A DNA stretch of 48,787 bases from Pilatotrama ljubarskyi. Its lineage: Eukaryota > Basidiomycota > Agaricomycetes > Polyporales > Polyporaceae. The notes below the pieces were generated by a model. It was not told where the DNA came from, searched no databases, and saw only the letters and a program-made list of their open reading frames with translations. Shown one piece after another: positions 1 to 12,447 of this stretch; positions within the stretch are counted from its first letter, which is position 1; each line of letters starts with the position of its first letter. Both the position numbers and the translations under genes were made by a program. The stretch is taken from NCBI GenBank assembly GCA_022385805.1, contig MU277795.1, positions 1 through 48,787 of the forward strand. The letters run 5' to 3'.

Positions 1-353
1 AGTCTTTCGCTCACAGACTGAAGACTCTCTTTGTGCGGCTTACAGTCGTGCTCCTGCCTTCTAGGTTCAGAGTTCATCACAGAGACAAGTTGACATGACG
101 CTGGGTTAGTGTCGCCGCCGGTAGACACCGCAGTCGTGATGAAACAGAGAGACGCCAACCACGCACCCACCGATGCGTACGGAAGGTCGCGGTCGAAGCA
201 CTCAGATAGCCAACTAGACGCGAGTCGCAACGCACCAGAAACAGAGGAGAAAAGCAGATTGAGCAGATTACACTAGAATACAACTACAACGCTACATTCG
301 ATACTTTCCGAGACGAACCGTCCTCCGATATCCCACAAACTACAACGAGTCGC
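1..353. other. 3' flank of the HAM1-like gene, no gene seen
   Basis: No convincing coding exon on either strand. The only ORF is a short reverse one (77-283) without recognisable features. The stretch lies directly behind the stop codon of the HAM1-like gene, so part of it is probably that gene's 3' UTR. Confidence 0.4.
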
Positions 354-2891
354 TTACGACCAATCGAACGCTGGACTCTGCCATCCCGGGCGCGACTTCT
401 CCTCGTCGACCTTCTGCGCGACGGTATCCTTGAAGCTCTTCACCTTCTGAAGCTTGTCCTTCGCGCTCTCCTTCACCTGCTGGCCGACGCCCTTGGCCTG
501 TTGAATCTTGTTCTGCACGTCCTCGCGCTCGCCGAGCGGCTCCGAAAAGTTGCCCTTCGGGCCGCGCTTCTCGCCTGACAGGACCTGAGGCTCCGCGCCC
601 ATTGCGAACTGCGAACCCTTGTCGTCCTTGATGATACCGGTGCCAGTCGCCTTCCAGCCCGATAGCAGCCCACCCTCGCCCTTTTGGAGGTGCCCGAGCT
701 CGCTCCAGAAGCCAGCGACAAGGCTGGCGCCACGCGGCAAGCCAGCGTCGCTGAAGACCTCTGCGCGACGGCCGACGTCCCAAGCGAAAGCGTCCGACCA
801 CTCAAGAGCGCCACGAAGCTGCTGCTCGAGGACAGTCTGGAGAGCGTCACGCAGGCGCGAGAGCATAAGCGGACGGAAGACGGAGACGAGGATCTGGTGG
901 TTCGACTGCTTGACGGTGAGCTCAATGTCCTCGGACACCTTGACGTCGACGCGCTGGATATCGATGAAGCCGCTGCGGCGCTCACGCTCCTTGAGACCCT
1001 CGGGCGAGTTCGGGATCGTGCGGACGACGATGTCCACGTCGATGCCCTGAGGTGGTAGAGTGAACTCGAGGATGCCGGTGAACTCCGAGGGTCCGACGGA
1101 GGCGGTCTTGTCGTGGAAGTAGAACGAGACTTCCTTGAGCTGGATCTGGAGCGCCTGAAGGTATATGCGCGTGAGCGCACCGACGGCGGTGTCGGCTTGA
1201 CCGGCGGAAGGCGCCTTGATGTCGATGTCGGTGATGTTGCGAATGTACGCGTGGCCAGGGAGGAGCGAGAATGTCGAGATGTCGAGGTCCTCGAGGACGA
1301 ACTCGACCTGGCTGTCCTTGTACTCGGTTCTACGGAAGAATCAGCAGAAGTCCAGAAGATCTAAAGCAAACGACATACCTTGGAATGGGGATATCCTTGA
1401 TCATGCCGACGAGCTTGGGCAGGTACACGTTGAAGACGTCCTGCCAGAACCATGGCGCTCGCTCCATGAGCGACTGAACGCCGGTACTGCTTGCGACGAG
1501 CAGACCGTTCTCGAGGTCGTCGCCGAGCTTCGCGTGCGCACGACGGATGGTGCGGAGGTCCTCGTCGCGGTCGACGGCAGTCTGGAACTCGGACGCCTCG
1601 CGCTTGAGTGCGGCAATGTCCTCCTTCCACTTGCGACCCTTGTCAGAGTCCTTGTCGAGCAGCTCCTGCCACTCTTTGCGGAGCTTCTCGCGCTTCTGCT
1701 GGGACTCGTCGCTGCGAGCGTAGCCGGGCTCGTCGAGGCTCTTGCGGAGGTGTGCGATGAACTCGTCGCACCAGCCGCGGACGTCGGGGTCTTGCTGGAT
1801 GTCGACACCACAGACGCGAAGGGCGGCGAAGAAGCCGTCGAGGGACTTGCCGCTGGCGAGACGCTCGAGGAACTCGCGGAGACCGCGGATGCCGTTGATG
1901 AGGTGCTTGTCGGGGGTAGGGTCGTCGATGAAGGCGTCGAGGGAGGTGGCCTGGTTGACGTCACCGGCGGCGTCGAGCGAGCGATGGATCCACTTCTGGG
2001 CTAGATCGAAGATGGTGGATATGGACTTGTGGTACTGCTCGTCGCTCTGGGCACGATCGCAAATCTAGACGCTGTCAGACTATTGCCCGCGACATCAGAC
2101 TTGCGAGGGTACACACCTTGTAATACGCATCCTGAAGTCTGGAGGTGGTGCGATCTGCGAGGTCCTGACCGGTGGCGACGGCGACCTGACCGGCGCCGAT
2201 GACCTTGGAGCCCGCCTCCTTGGTGGAATCCATGGTGCGCTCGAACTTGGCACGCGCGTCGGCGTCCTTGGGATCCTCTTCAGCCTTGCGCTTGATGCCG
2301 AGCTCGTTGCGTTCGCCCTGCTGGATGTCCTTGTCGACTTCGCGGAGGGCTTCGGCAGCGTTCTGTGCGCTTTCGCCTACATAGTCGGCGGCATCGGCGA
2401 TGGCGAGACGCATAAAGGAAGCGAAGTCGTGGAAGACGGAGCGGCCCTCGTGAGAGAGGTTCTCCCAGACGGTGTTGACGAGGGAGCGAACTGCGCGGGC
2501 GACGGCACGGGCGTCTTGCGAGGCCTGATCGGAGTCGACGTCCATGGAGATGGAGGTGGAGGTGTTCTGGGGGTCTACCTCGGAGAGGTGCCATAGGGAC
2601 TCTTGGATGAGGTTGTCGGCTGGATGCGAGGGTCAGTATGTATGCTGGGGTGGATACGATGCCGAATCGCGTACCATTCTTGTTCTCACCCAACTTCTTG
2701 TACGCGTTGAGGAGATTGCGGACGTCGTTCTGGATCTCCTTTCCCTGCGCGCTGAGCTCGCCGGCGCCCGAAGAGGGCTCGTTGTTGAGGATGGGAGCGG
2801 CGAGGAGGTGGTCGATGGCGTTTGAAATCTGCTGCTGAGAGGGGAACTTGCCGGCGTTGAGTGCGGCGATGAGGGAAGAAGACTTGTCCAT
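354..2891 (-). CDS. HAM1-like protein (HAM1 N- and C-terminal domains), 793 aa
   Basis: Four exons read in frame: 2891-2675, 2619-2117, 2064-1379 and 1329-354. The introns are 55, 52 and 49 nt with GT-AG ends. The product would be 793 aa. It starts MDKSSSLIAALNAGK and has a long, charged helical N-terminal part (about residues 1-460). A C-terminal part (from about 470) has alternating beta-type stretches such as VEFVLEDLDISTF. This arrangement is that of fungal HAM1-like proteins (Pfam HAM1_N and HAM1_C). From family knowledge, the C-terminal part has been likened to lipid-binding BPI-type folds; the function in mushrooms is not settled. The tail after about residue 720 is lysine-rich and probably disordered. 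There is no signal peptide. A TATA-like sequence lies about 90 bp upstream. The family call rests on recognition, not on a search. Confidence 0.8.
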
Positions 2892-3434
2892 GGGTGTCGT
2901 TCGTGAAAGCGTGAAGGCGATGGTCGTGAACGGGGGGTCGTGAGGTGTGGAAGGCGGGGCATGGGCGGAGGACGAGCTTATATAGTCTGCGCCGGGGACG
3001 GTGACGCAGGACGAGTTTGGGTGGAGCAGCAGGAGAAGTGGCCATCGACGTCATCACCGCACAATGACGACCTCTTCCCGATTTGGGCATTCTGGTGGAC
3101 TGTAGTGGACATCACCATATCAGGCCAGGGACGAGCAGAACGAGCGGGAGCAGATGAGACACGAACATCGCAGATAGGCGCCCACTAGTGCGCCCACAGG
3201 CTCACACAACACATTCCAAGCACGCGACCGCCCGTCCCAAGCGTGGCCGCCCGTCGCAGATTTGCGTATTGAATTTGAAATATTCCTCTCGGGGGATGCA
3301 TCACCACCGTCCAGATTTAGACGCTTTCGTCCTTCAGTCCGACGCCCGCCGCAATGGATTGGCAAACAAGCGACATACCAAGCTCAACAAGGTGCACACA
3401 GGTGTACGCCGTGGCGGCCAGAAGACGACGCGAT
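2892..3434. other. Intergenic region with the HAM1-like promoter
   Basis: It separates the start of the HAM1-like gene from the 3' end of the kinase pseudogene. The right part holds only short ORFs without family features. The left part carries the TATA-like sequence listed separately. Confidence 0.4.
2978..2984 (-). promoter_or_regulatory. TATA-like box of the HAM1-like gene
   Basis: The minus strand reads TATATAA about 90 bp before the ATG at 2891, a plausible core-promoter position. No mapped transcript start supports it. Confidence 0.4.
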
Positions 3435-5890
3435 CAACATTCGAGTACTAACCGACCCGCCATCCACAGGTCGTGCTCAGCCTTTATCACTTCGGCAGCC
3501 CGGACTGCCGCCGGACGCCCCACTTGCGTGTTGATCCCACGCCGGTACACGACTTTGCCCGCCTCCCCCGCCCACTCCCAGTCCACGATGAGCACTCCAG
3601 GACCGTCCCCGGCGCGTCATCGTCCCGCACGAGCACCTTGACCTCGCGCACATCCCCGTGCACGAACCCGCCCTCGTGCAACCGCGCGTGCATCTTTCTC
3701 ACCTCCGCCCGCCCTGCATCCACCGTCACCCCGGGCGTACTCTTCCCCTTCCCTAACCCCTTGAGGCGCTTGATGTTCCACATGGTGTTTGAATACCGGG
3801 CAGTCACGTCCTCCATGACGACCATGATCCAGTCGTAAACCTTGTCGACGGCGCGCAGCGCAAGCGCGAAGCCCGTCTCATGGGCGAATCCGTGGGCGGC
3901 GACAGAATAGCGCTTGCTGAACTTCACGCACAGAGGCGTTCCGTTCTCAAAGACCGGGCTGCCGATTTTTCTCATCATCCTCGTAGAAGTCGGGGGAAGG
4001 AAAGTCGGCCCGCGGCCCCCTTCCGTCGATCATGTTCGCATAACGATTCACCAGTGAGTGCAGTGCGACGCGGAGAGCAGCTACTGCCCGCTCTCCCGCT
4101 TAAGCTGTGCTTCTTTGGTGTCGTGGACGTGCATAGGGATGCAGCAGAGAAGCTCGACGATCGGATCCTCTCCGTACACCGCAGCGGCAATACCGAGGTA
4201 GAGCCCTGTGCTCGTGGTCAGCGATGGAAAACGCGAGAGAAGAGGCGTACCAAAGTGCACAACCAGGACCGCGGGAAAGTTGAGCCTCTCCGCCTTGCTT
4301 TTATCAGGAAGAGACTCGAAGAATGTCCGGATGTTTTCAATCCAGCCGTGGATCACCTCGACGAAGGGATCTCCAGCATCGGTACCAATCTCGCCCTTGA
4401 CCACCTGCACGTAATAGACTAGACGACCTCCACACCCAAACAAACAGCGCGCAGGTCGCCGTCGTCTTCATGTTCTGTAAGACCGACGACGTTGCGAGCA
4501 GCACGTGCGGGTGTGATGTCCCCTTCATGCAGGATGTCCGTGAACCCTTCCCGACGCTCGTCTTCGGCCTGGATCTCGCATGCTTTTGCGCGGAGAGACT
4601 GGTAGCACTGACGTCCTTCGGAGTAGGCGTGATCGCGTCGAGATTGCAGCGAAGCTGATAGAGTGTCTCGTCCAGAAGAGACGGCGGGCTCGAACGTTGG
4701 TACGGTCGCCCACAATTGGTCCGGTGCGCCTCACTCTCCTGCGCGGCGCAAAACTTGGACGCCCGTGCCTTGGTAGACGGTGCTCTGGCCGGGGTGCCTC
4801 TGAAATAAGCCCAAACGTCGTGATGTGAATGAGAGGGGCTCTAGAGCGTCTGCGTCATCAAGTGTCTCAGCCGGGAACCATGGTATCCGCATAGTACAGG
4901 ATGCCGACAACGACTCAAAACTCACCGTTCGGCGTGGGCGGGACAATCACAAAGTGCAGTTGTGTGCAGTTGTCCTGGTATGAAACCCCACGGAGCGAGT
5001 TCCGATAGCACCATGGATGGATTTATCGTCTTGAGTGTCTATGCCCCGAGCCTTGATGACATCTTCGACGTCGCGGTGGGACGAACAAGGTGTGCCATCA
5101 GGATACTGCGGAGACGTCAACGCGTGTGAACGGGGATTCGCACTAAAAAGTGCCGAAGTTCGCCAAGCTGATAGATCCTATAACCTTCCTTGCCTCGAGG
5201 AACGATGCGCTGAACTCGGGCAGTCCTCAAAGGCCGTACGAGTCGAACACGCTGATTCTAGAAAAGCGATCTGCACTTCTTAGAACCAGATGCACCAAGA
5301 ACATTTAGTAAATGACTCACCGGTCCTCACGAGGATCTGGACATCGTCCTCCTGCACATTTGGCCACCACGCCGTTATACTATCGCGAGTCAGCATATGT
5401 AAGTCCTTGGCTGTGTCGATCCCCCGCAGAGCGTCCTGCAAATCGGAGAGTTTCATGTCCGGACTGCTCAACTTTCTCGGAGCGACCTAGCAGGACGAGC
5501 ACGACCAGAGACGGAGGCCATAGAACAGAATCGAGATCATACAAGTTGCACTTGAACGTAGTCGTCGGGCGGGAACAAACGCGCCACCGCGCCTTCTCGG
5601 ATTTCCCCCGGCGACGCATTCCGTGGAACTACGATGGACTCGACCAGTTCCATGTCAGGGCAGAATGAACATAGAACTACGCGGGACTGCGCGGACATCG
5701 CGACGAGAACGGCAAGCTTGCTGGGCGAGCGGTTCTGGCAGTGGTTTGGTAGTTGTGGAGGATCGGGTTTTCACCTCCGGGCGCTAATACTGGTACAGTA
5801 ACACCGCGCGCTCACGTTGAGCGTCCGACCGTGCACTTCCACCAGAAAGACGTCGCGTTTAGATTAATCAGGGTGAGCATGGCGCTACAA
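3435..5890 (-). pseudogene. Decayed Crinkler-header protein kinase-like gene
   Basis: Pieces of one basidiomycete kinase-like protein follow each other on the minus strand in changing frames. The order is: weak N-terminal pieces ending in header-like beta strands (about 5890-4930, e.g. LHFVIVPP), a linker with NCGRPY and TPTPKD (about 4770-4610), then ACEIQAEDERREGF (about 4590). A 41-nt intron probably precedes KGEIGTDAGDPF. Next come NFPAVLVVHFG and VAALRVALHSL, then PLCVKFSKRY, the HRD-like HGDVREVKVLV (about 3640) and the DFG-like VDWEWAG. It ends with a tga at 3435. Continuity needs at least four frame changes, near 4600, 4090, 3985 and 3590. No introns could explain the last three. It is therefore most likely a pseudogene; assembly indels are an alternative. 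The header part (upstream of 4930) is the weakest section. Confidence 0.55.
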
Positions 5891-6055
5891 ACAGCCCGTA
5901 ACGTAACGTAACTTTCGTTGCCGTCCTCGTCCGTCCTCGCGGGGACCATGCGCTTACCCGTCCCATACCCTTTCGCCGAGAGGCCATCCAGCGTCCCCTT
6001 GTTTATGACCAGTACTATCCACAAGTACTGCTTAGTGCTACAACCCCGGAACCGC

Positions 6056-7767
6056 TTAGAACAGCTCGCCCAGCGCAGCCATCTCAGGCCCGCCAGACTC
6101 GCGCATGCCGATCTCCCAGTCTACAAGATAACTCCCATCAGCAACGCACTTGAAGCGCCAACAAGCGCATGGGACTCACAGCTGTAGATGATAGTGACGG
6201 CCATGAGGATACCAGTCCCGCTGCCGATGGCGCCCATCAAGTCCGCTACGACCGACAGCAAGCCAAGGATCGCGCCTCCGAGCGCCGCCGCAGTGGGCAC
6301 GACGCGCTTGAGCTCCTTGTACATCGAGCCCTCGCGGTGGCCGGCCATAACCATCTGCTGATCCTTGAGCTGCTTCGCGATGTCGCGCGGGCCGCTGCCG
6401 GAAACCTCGATCCACGTCTTCGAGAAGATCGCGCAGGCTGTGACGGTAAACGCGATGTAGATGAGCGTGTGAAGAGGGTCAACGAGGGCCTCGCGCAGAG
6501 TGTGCGGGGGCGACATGTAGTACGCGATGCCGGAGACAGCTGCGAGCTGAGGCGAGTCCTCCAGAGGCTGTCAAGACGCGTCAGACACGATTTGAAACGA
6601 ACGTCGTTCGAGTAGATACGCACCTCCCAAACACCGAGGAGACGGACTAGGAAGTTGTTGGGGAAGCGGGACGCGAGCATCTGGGAGATGATGAAGACGT
6701 TGGAGGTGAGCGCGCTCTCCAGCATGATAGGCATGTTCGAGGTGTAGAAGAGCTTGACGGGGTAGCTGCCGCGCTGGCCACGGAAGCGGTTGCTCTTGAC
6801 GGGGATCTCGATGCGGAAGCCCTGGAGGTAGATGACGACGGCAAAGACGACGACGGTGGCGATGAGGTTCATGATGTTGGGGAGACGCTCGCGCCAGAAC
6901 GCCTCGCGGAGGGCGCGGCCCTTGTCGTTCCAGGTGAAGAGGAGGTGGAAGAGCGAGACGACGGCGCCCTCGAACTCGGGTCCGCGACCCGTGTTTACGG
7001 TGGTAGGTGAGAACGCCTTCCAGACGATGGACTCGCAGATGTTGGTGGCGATGAAGAGCGAAATACCGGAACCGAGCCCGTAGCCCTTCTGGAGGAGCTC
7101 GTCGAGGAGGATGACGATGAGGGATGCAGAGACGAGCTGGATGATGAGGAGCAAGCAGATACCGGCACCGAGGTCGCGGGGCTGGCCGTAGAGACCGGTG
7201 AGAACATAGACGGTGGCCTGACCGAGGGCGATGATGAGGGCAAAGACTGCACGCGGGTCAGTACGCGAGACGCAGGGAGCGCAGAGACAGGCGACTCACG
7301 CTTCTGAGCACCGCTGAAGAGAGCCCTGTCCTCCTTGAGGGAGAAGTCGACGTCGATGAGGTTCGCGCCCGCGAGGAGCTGCATAATCATGCCGGAGGTG
7401 ACGATGGGGGTGATGCCGAGTTCCATGAGGGTGCCGCGGTTAGAGGCGAGGATGACACGCATCCAGTAGAGCGGGTCTGCGGAGTCGGAGGACATGATGC
7501 CGTAGAGGGGCACTTGGGAGCAGACCAGGAAGATGAGGAGGGTGACGGCGGTCCATAGCACTTTTTGGTTGAACGGCACCTGCGCGCGCGGGGTCAGCGT
7601 CGAGCAGCGAGCGAGCGGGTGCTGGCGCGAGGTCACGTACTTTGCGGTCTGGGGACGAGACCTCGGGGAGGATGGGCAGGAACGGTCGGACGAGATTCAG
7701 AAACCGGACTGCAGACGTCGTTAGTTTGACAACATACAGATCACAGACAAAACATACATCCGCTCAT
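6056..7767 (-). CDS. Protein transport protein Sec61 subunit alpha, 477 aa
   Basis: This is the pore subunit of the ER protein-conducting channel. Six exons: 7767-7758, 7708-7641, 7579-7300, 7246-6624, 6567-6180 and 6120-6056. All introns are GT-AG. The first exon is only 10 nt (M-S-G plus one base), which fixes the start as [13 protein letters not shown]. The 477-aa length matches eukaryotic Sec61-alpha. Family hallmarks are visible: [13 protein letters not shown] N-terminus (here EVSSPDRK), the plug/TM2 region with [32 protein letters not shown] in the cytosolic loop, and about ten hydrophobic segments. The C-terminus MAALGELF is short and cytosolic, as expected. The gene is intact and essential in yeasts. 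It serves as a good anchor for synteny. Confidence 0.97.
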
Positions 7768-8068
7768 GGTGGCAGAGTCCAAGGAGCGGCGGGGGTCAGC
7801 GAACGCGGTGGTCGAGGAGGAGGAGAGTGCTCAAGCGCCCGTCTCGCTCGCCCAGTGAGGTGGCACGCCAAACACACACAAACACTCCGCCCCGCCATCC
7901 GACCGGCGTCTATCACCGCCGACGTGGGCCTCCCCGCACGCGACACCTCACAGCACACCACAGCATCCGATGGCGAGGGTATACAAACAACGGCATAGTC
8001 TACATCCATGGTATCGATACACACGCCAGAGCAGCACTTTCCATTTCACATTCCGTCCCAACCCGCGC

Positions 8069-10658
8069 TCAGAAATCGTCCTCCTCGGCATCCACAAAGT
8101 CGTCGTTGTCCAGCGTCGCCTGCGCCTCCTCGTACAGCTTGTCCAGTCCCGTCAGGCTCGGCAGGAACTCCGTCTCGTTGAACGCGTGCAGCAGCATATC
8201 GAATCCGTCCTTCTCGTACGCCTTCAGCACCTGCGCGCGCGAGATACTCGGCATCAGTTGTCGCACCAAAGACGATGGACGTCTTACCGTCTCGCTGCAG
8301 CCTGTGCACTTGCTATACGCCGGGCCGACAATGGGCACATTCCGGAACTGCGCCAGGAACCCTCGAAGCTGGTGCGGCACGATTCCTAGGATGCTCTCCG
8401 TCCCTGGCGGTAGAGCCTCTCCGCTATTCGCGTTAGTCTGCGGCGGCGGTGCAGGTGCATGGATCCTAGCCGGACGGTGAGCGTGTGCCAATACGAGACG
8501 CTTGCTGTACATACCCTTCAGGGTGCTGCAGCATCGACACGAGCAGCTCTACCGCCGTCGAGGCCGCGATCGAAGCCAGCCCAGGCCTCGTCACTGTGCA
8601 CATCTGGTCGAGCGTCCTGTCCGTAAGAGACTGTCCAGGCGTCCTCATCAGCGTCCCATCTCTCTGCATAACACGAAAAACTCACATCCGTCGGCGCGAC
8701 GATATCATTGCAATAGTAGCACCCCAGCCTCTTCCCGCTCGCGTCCGGCGTCCGCGCACCATGCCGCATCACCAAGAACGTGTCGAATCCAAGCGCGGCA
8801 TTCAGCACGAACTTGCCCTTCGCCGCGCCGAGCACCGTCGGCAGCCAGCGACTCTCGCGCGAGTCCATCAGGAGGAACACCGCGTCGTGCGCGTCGAAGA
8901 GCGATTCGAGCGTCGCCACGTCCTTCTTCGCCTGCGCGACCGACGCGGGCGGGATCGGGTGTCCCGGCATCGGAATCGACAGGTTGTGCCCTGTCGCGTT
9001 CTACCATAAACTGTCAGCACGCTTTCCAGGAGCGCGGCGACGGTGAAGAGCACGTACAACGCCGGGGAAGATCTTCTTGAGCTTCTCGGCGGCGCACGCC
9101 GCCTTGGGCTTGCCCCCATTCAGGCAGTCCTCGAAGTCGAACAGCGGCTGCCGTACTGGGTTCGAGAACGACACGCGCGCCGAGTCGACGAACGTGATCG
9201 TCCGCACGCCCCAGCCCTAACCCGGCTTTAGCTCTCAAACAGCAGGCAAAGACGAAGAGCGGCACACCATGAGCGTGCGCGCGACGTAGCACCCGAGCGT
9301 CCCCGCGCCGAGCAAAAGACAGCGCGTATTGGCAACCTTGTCAAGGTCGAGCGCGGGGAGGATGCGCCACCGCATCAGCTTCAGGTTCAGATCCACAGCC
9401 TGGTCCGCTAACCTGTCCACCTATCAGCACAAGCCAAAGTCCCTCAACCAAACGTTTGAGCGCACCTCGTCGGGTCCATCATCGGCGCCAAGTCCGCCAC
9501 GCGCGGGCCCAGCTTCCCCTGGATGTTCTTCTCCCAACCCACAGCCGCGGGCTTCTCCGACGCAGCGGCCGCCGCTACGCCCTCGCCCTGCTTAACAACC
9601 CCGAAGCGACTCTTCCACCCGCCGGTGGATCCGGGCGCGGGCGGATCGACGTCGCGCCAGCAGAGGATGCGCACGCCTTTGGCGGTCTCGGGGTGGAGGG
9701 CGAGGAGGTACGCGAGGAGGTTGCGGAGGGGCCAACCGGGGTTATTGGGCTGCGCCGAGGGATCGACAAAGCCGACGGTGCGCTACATTGGCGGGTGAGC
9801 AGAGCGAGATAGAACGAGCGGGAAATGGGGCGGGACTGACCTGGGCCGGTGGGACGCCGGCGAAGAAGGCGTCGTACTCTTCGACCGGGGCGATCTCTGT
9901 CTTGCCGTCCTTGGTGCCGACGAGGAAGAAGGGGCGGAGAGACTCGTGCAGTTGTGCATGGATCGCGGACAGCTGTGCATGGAGGGTAAGGTGCAACCCA
10001 GAACCCATGCGAATAGAGACAGACCGCATCGTCGCCTAGGGCTTCATGCGCGCCGGCCCACTCGCCGTCGATCTCCCATGCGGGCTTGGCCGCGAATGCG
10101 GGGAAGGCAAACCAGTAGAAGTACTTGTACTTCTTCAAGTCGGCGAAGGTGATAAGGAGGAATCGCGTGAGGAGCGCGGTGGACTTGTCTACTGTGATGG
10201 ACTTCCAGATCTGCGAGGCGGCGTGAGTGGACATCGCCGGACGTTTGGACAGACAAACGGACCTCGTCGGTGAGGTGATTAAAAAGCGCGGTCTTGTCAG
10301 CATTCTTGAAGTCGTCGATGGTGTTGAAGTTCTTGAACTCGCCCTTGGCAAGAACGGCATTGTGGGGGACCCTGCGCGAAAGAAGCGGCCGCGATCAGCC
10401 AATTGGCGTTGAGTACAACAGAAGAGAGGCGCACTGTGGACTGTCCTCGAACGCGTCGCCTCCAACAGTGAGGTTACATCCGAGAGCAATATCCTTTCCG
10501 GACTCGCGATCCTTGACTGCGCGTCCTGTGGTGTAGGTTGCGCTGACGGGGAGAGCGTCGTCGGAGAGACGGAGGACGTCGATCTTGAGGTTTGTGAGGG
10601 CGTGCCAGAAGGCGGGCTGTACGAGCGACTGGAACGGGGCGAACTGGACGATCGTCAT
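8069..10658 (-). CDS. Ubiquitin-like modifier-activating enzyme Atg7, 680 aa
   Basis: This is the E1-like enzyme that activates Atg8 and Atg12 in autophagy. Eleven exons fit one frame: 10658-10435, 10371-10263, 10210-10025, 9972-9841, 9782-9466, 9412-9268, 9216-9058, 9000-8686, 8630-8515, 8465-8288 and 8230-8069. The product is 680 aa. The N-terminal Atg7-type domain ([18 protein letters not shown] onward, to about 310) precedes the adenylation domain. That domain has the nucleotide-binding GAGTLG at about 358-363 and [19 protein letters not shown] just after. The catalytic cysteine lies in [10 protein letters not shown], about Cys540. The acidic tail ([13 protein letters not shown]) is where Atg8-binding tails occur in the family. 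One donor is GTCCGT, weaker than the rest. An in-frame upstream extension exists to 10706, but the ATG at 10658 matches family starts. Confidence 0.96.
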
Positions 10659-11396
10659 CGTGCACGACGACGTTGGCCGCGCTCTGTCCGGCGTCGGAGA
10701 GGACAAGGGAGGGCGGCGCGATCATCTGGATTAGGCAGCGGTGGCGTGGGAAGAACGCGTCGCCAGCCAGACCGGATTTGTAGACTGTAAGTACAGTAGT
10801 TGTAGACTCTACTCAACGCCATCACATTAATGATGCACTGTTGTTCAGACACACGCCCTGGCCCCGACTGCATCAATAGACTTCGAGGACTCTGGATAAG
10901 TCCATAGGTTGAGTAGCTCGGAGTACCAGGCCCAGCGCCTGTCCGCAACTTAACCAGGTAGGTCTTACGCTCTCCCTTTGCAACAAGGCGCACTTACATT
11001 CATTCTCCCCCGACTATAGGACAGACTGCTGGCTATCCGGTGCTGAGCGCTGGCCCTCCTCTACCTGTCGTGGATTCTGTTCGAATCTCACAGCCTCGCA
11101 CACGTGAGCTTCCTCGCAGTCCCAGTACACTACTCTTATCGTGCCATCGCTCTGATTCTCTCTCATAAATGTCCACATGTCGAGCCTCTCTTCTGCACAG
11201 GTACACGCTTCTTGTCACTGCCAACTGTTCCATGAAGCAGCTCGTGGCAGTTCACAGCCCTCGGCTTCTCCGTGTCTGTACGGTTTTATCTCTGGCCTCC
11301 TTTCCCTACCCCCCACTCCAATATCGCTTTCACGACTACCTCTCGACCTCTCTAAACTGGTGTCTTCTCCGCCTTCAGCAATATTCCGCTCGTGGA
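10659..11396. other. Divergent intergenic region between ATG7 and the hypothetical gene
   Basis: This probably contains both promoters, since the flanking genes point away from each other. An open frame on the plus strand runs from 11169 into the next gene, so the 3' part may be a 5' leader, an upstream exon or a longer N-terminus. No RNA gene was recognised. Confidence 0.35.
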
Positions 11397-12447
11397 ATGC
11401 ACCCAAGCGCATACGACATCCTCGGCGTCGTCTTCGGCACCCTCTCTGTCCTCGGCATCTTCAGATACCTGCACAGATGGCTCGAGAGCCGCCAGCCTCC
11501 CTCCCGTCTTCGAGAGCTGAACGCGGCGCTGACGGAGGTTCAATCTGTATTGACCCAACTCGAGCGCGCTCATTACCCCAATCCGAGCAGCAATCCGTCC
11601 GCTCTGAGCCAATGCCGCCATGAGCTTCACCTGTGCGTCATCTATATACCTACCGATCAGCCGATGCGACGTGCTGCGGATTATTGCAGGATTCATCAGC
11701 GGAGCCTCTCGTTGTTGTACGCCGTAGACCGATGGTCCGGTCAAGGGAGCTTCGCCGCGCGATGGAGGGACGCCATTCATTCCCCGCTCGTGGAAGATAT
11801 CCTTTCACTACGACAGCACGTATTGCAGATGAAGGGTAGACTACTCCTCGTGAGCAGTTTTCCGTTCAGGTCGTGTGCATCTGACGAAGCTTACCCGTAC
11901 GTTGCCGACAAAGCTCCATATGGAGGCCCTCGCTGAGAATAACGTCCGGAATAACGTTTGGGGAACCCCTGCGAGAGCAGGAAACTCCTCTCCGGAGCCG
12001 TGGCTCGCTACTGCTCCGAATCCCGCCCAGTCTCTTGCGCCTCCGTACTCTCGGCCCTCTTCTCCGCTGTCGTCTTCTCCACGTCCGAAAACGTCGCTTC
12101 CCCCATCCCCATTCGAGTCCCTCTCGTCCTCGTCTTCTCCCTCTCTTCGGACTCCTCCCCCTCCACAACCCGCCCTGCCCAAGGTTTTGCCGAAGGTGCC
12201 CGCAGGACCGGACACGCCCGCCTCGTGGGACTTGCACGCACATCCCCAGGGCAACCCACAGCACGAGACGGGGGGCATCACCACGTTGACCGGAGTCCAA
12301 TCCCACGTTCAAGAATCGACTATTACCCAACGACGGCCCGGTGAGTCCATACGTACCGGCCGCTCTGTTCATACTGACTTGTGCTTGTGCTGGACACGCA
12401 CGCTCGCAGGTCCGCTCCCGCAGAGCGCGAACATAGGTTGGGATTAG
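11397..12447 (+). CDS. Hypothetical protein with one membrane segment and a Ser/Pro-rich tail
   Basis: I do not recognise the function. From ATG 11397 the protein has a hydrophobic segment near the N-terminus (ILGVVFGTLSVLGIF), then a coiled-coil-like stretch rich in Leu, Glu and Gln (LRELNAALTEVQSVLTQLE). Basidiomycetes have many small proteins of this layout, with no assigned role. A likely intron, 11633-11689 (57 nt), is a multiple of three. The 3' structure is unsure. A 34-nt intron (11836-11869) would lead into a Ser/Pro-rich disordered tail, with a further intron at 12341-12409 and the stop at 12447. Without it, the protein ends at 11936. An alternative start is the in-frame ATG at 11169. 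Confidence 0.45.

Noticed and set aside
473..1180. Long reverse-strand frame overlapping the HAM1-like gene, rich in Ser and Arg.
   Set aside because: Shadow frame of the GC-rich HAM1-like coding exon; composition is what a shifted frame of such DNA gives.
11080..11110. GTTCGAATC sequence resembling a tRNA T-loop.
   Set aside because: No matching 5-bp stem and no D-arm or anticodon arm at the needed distance.
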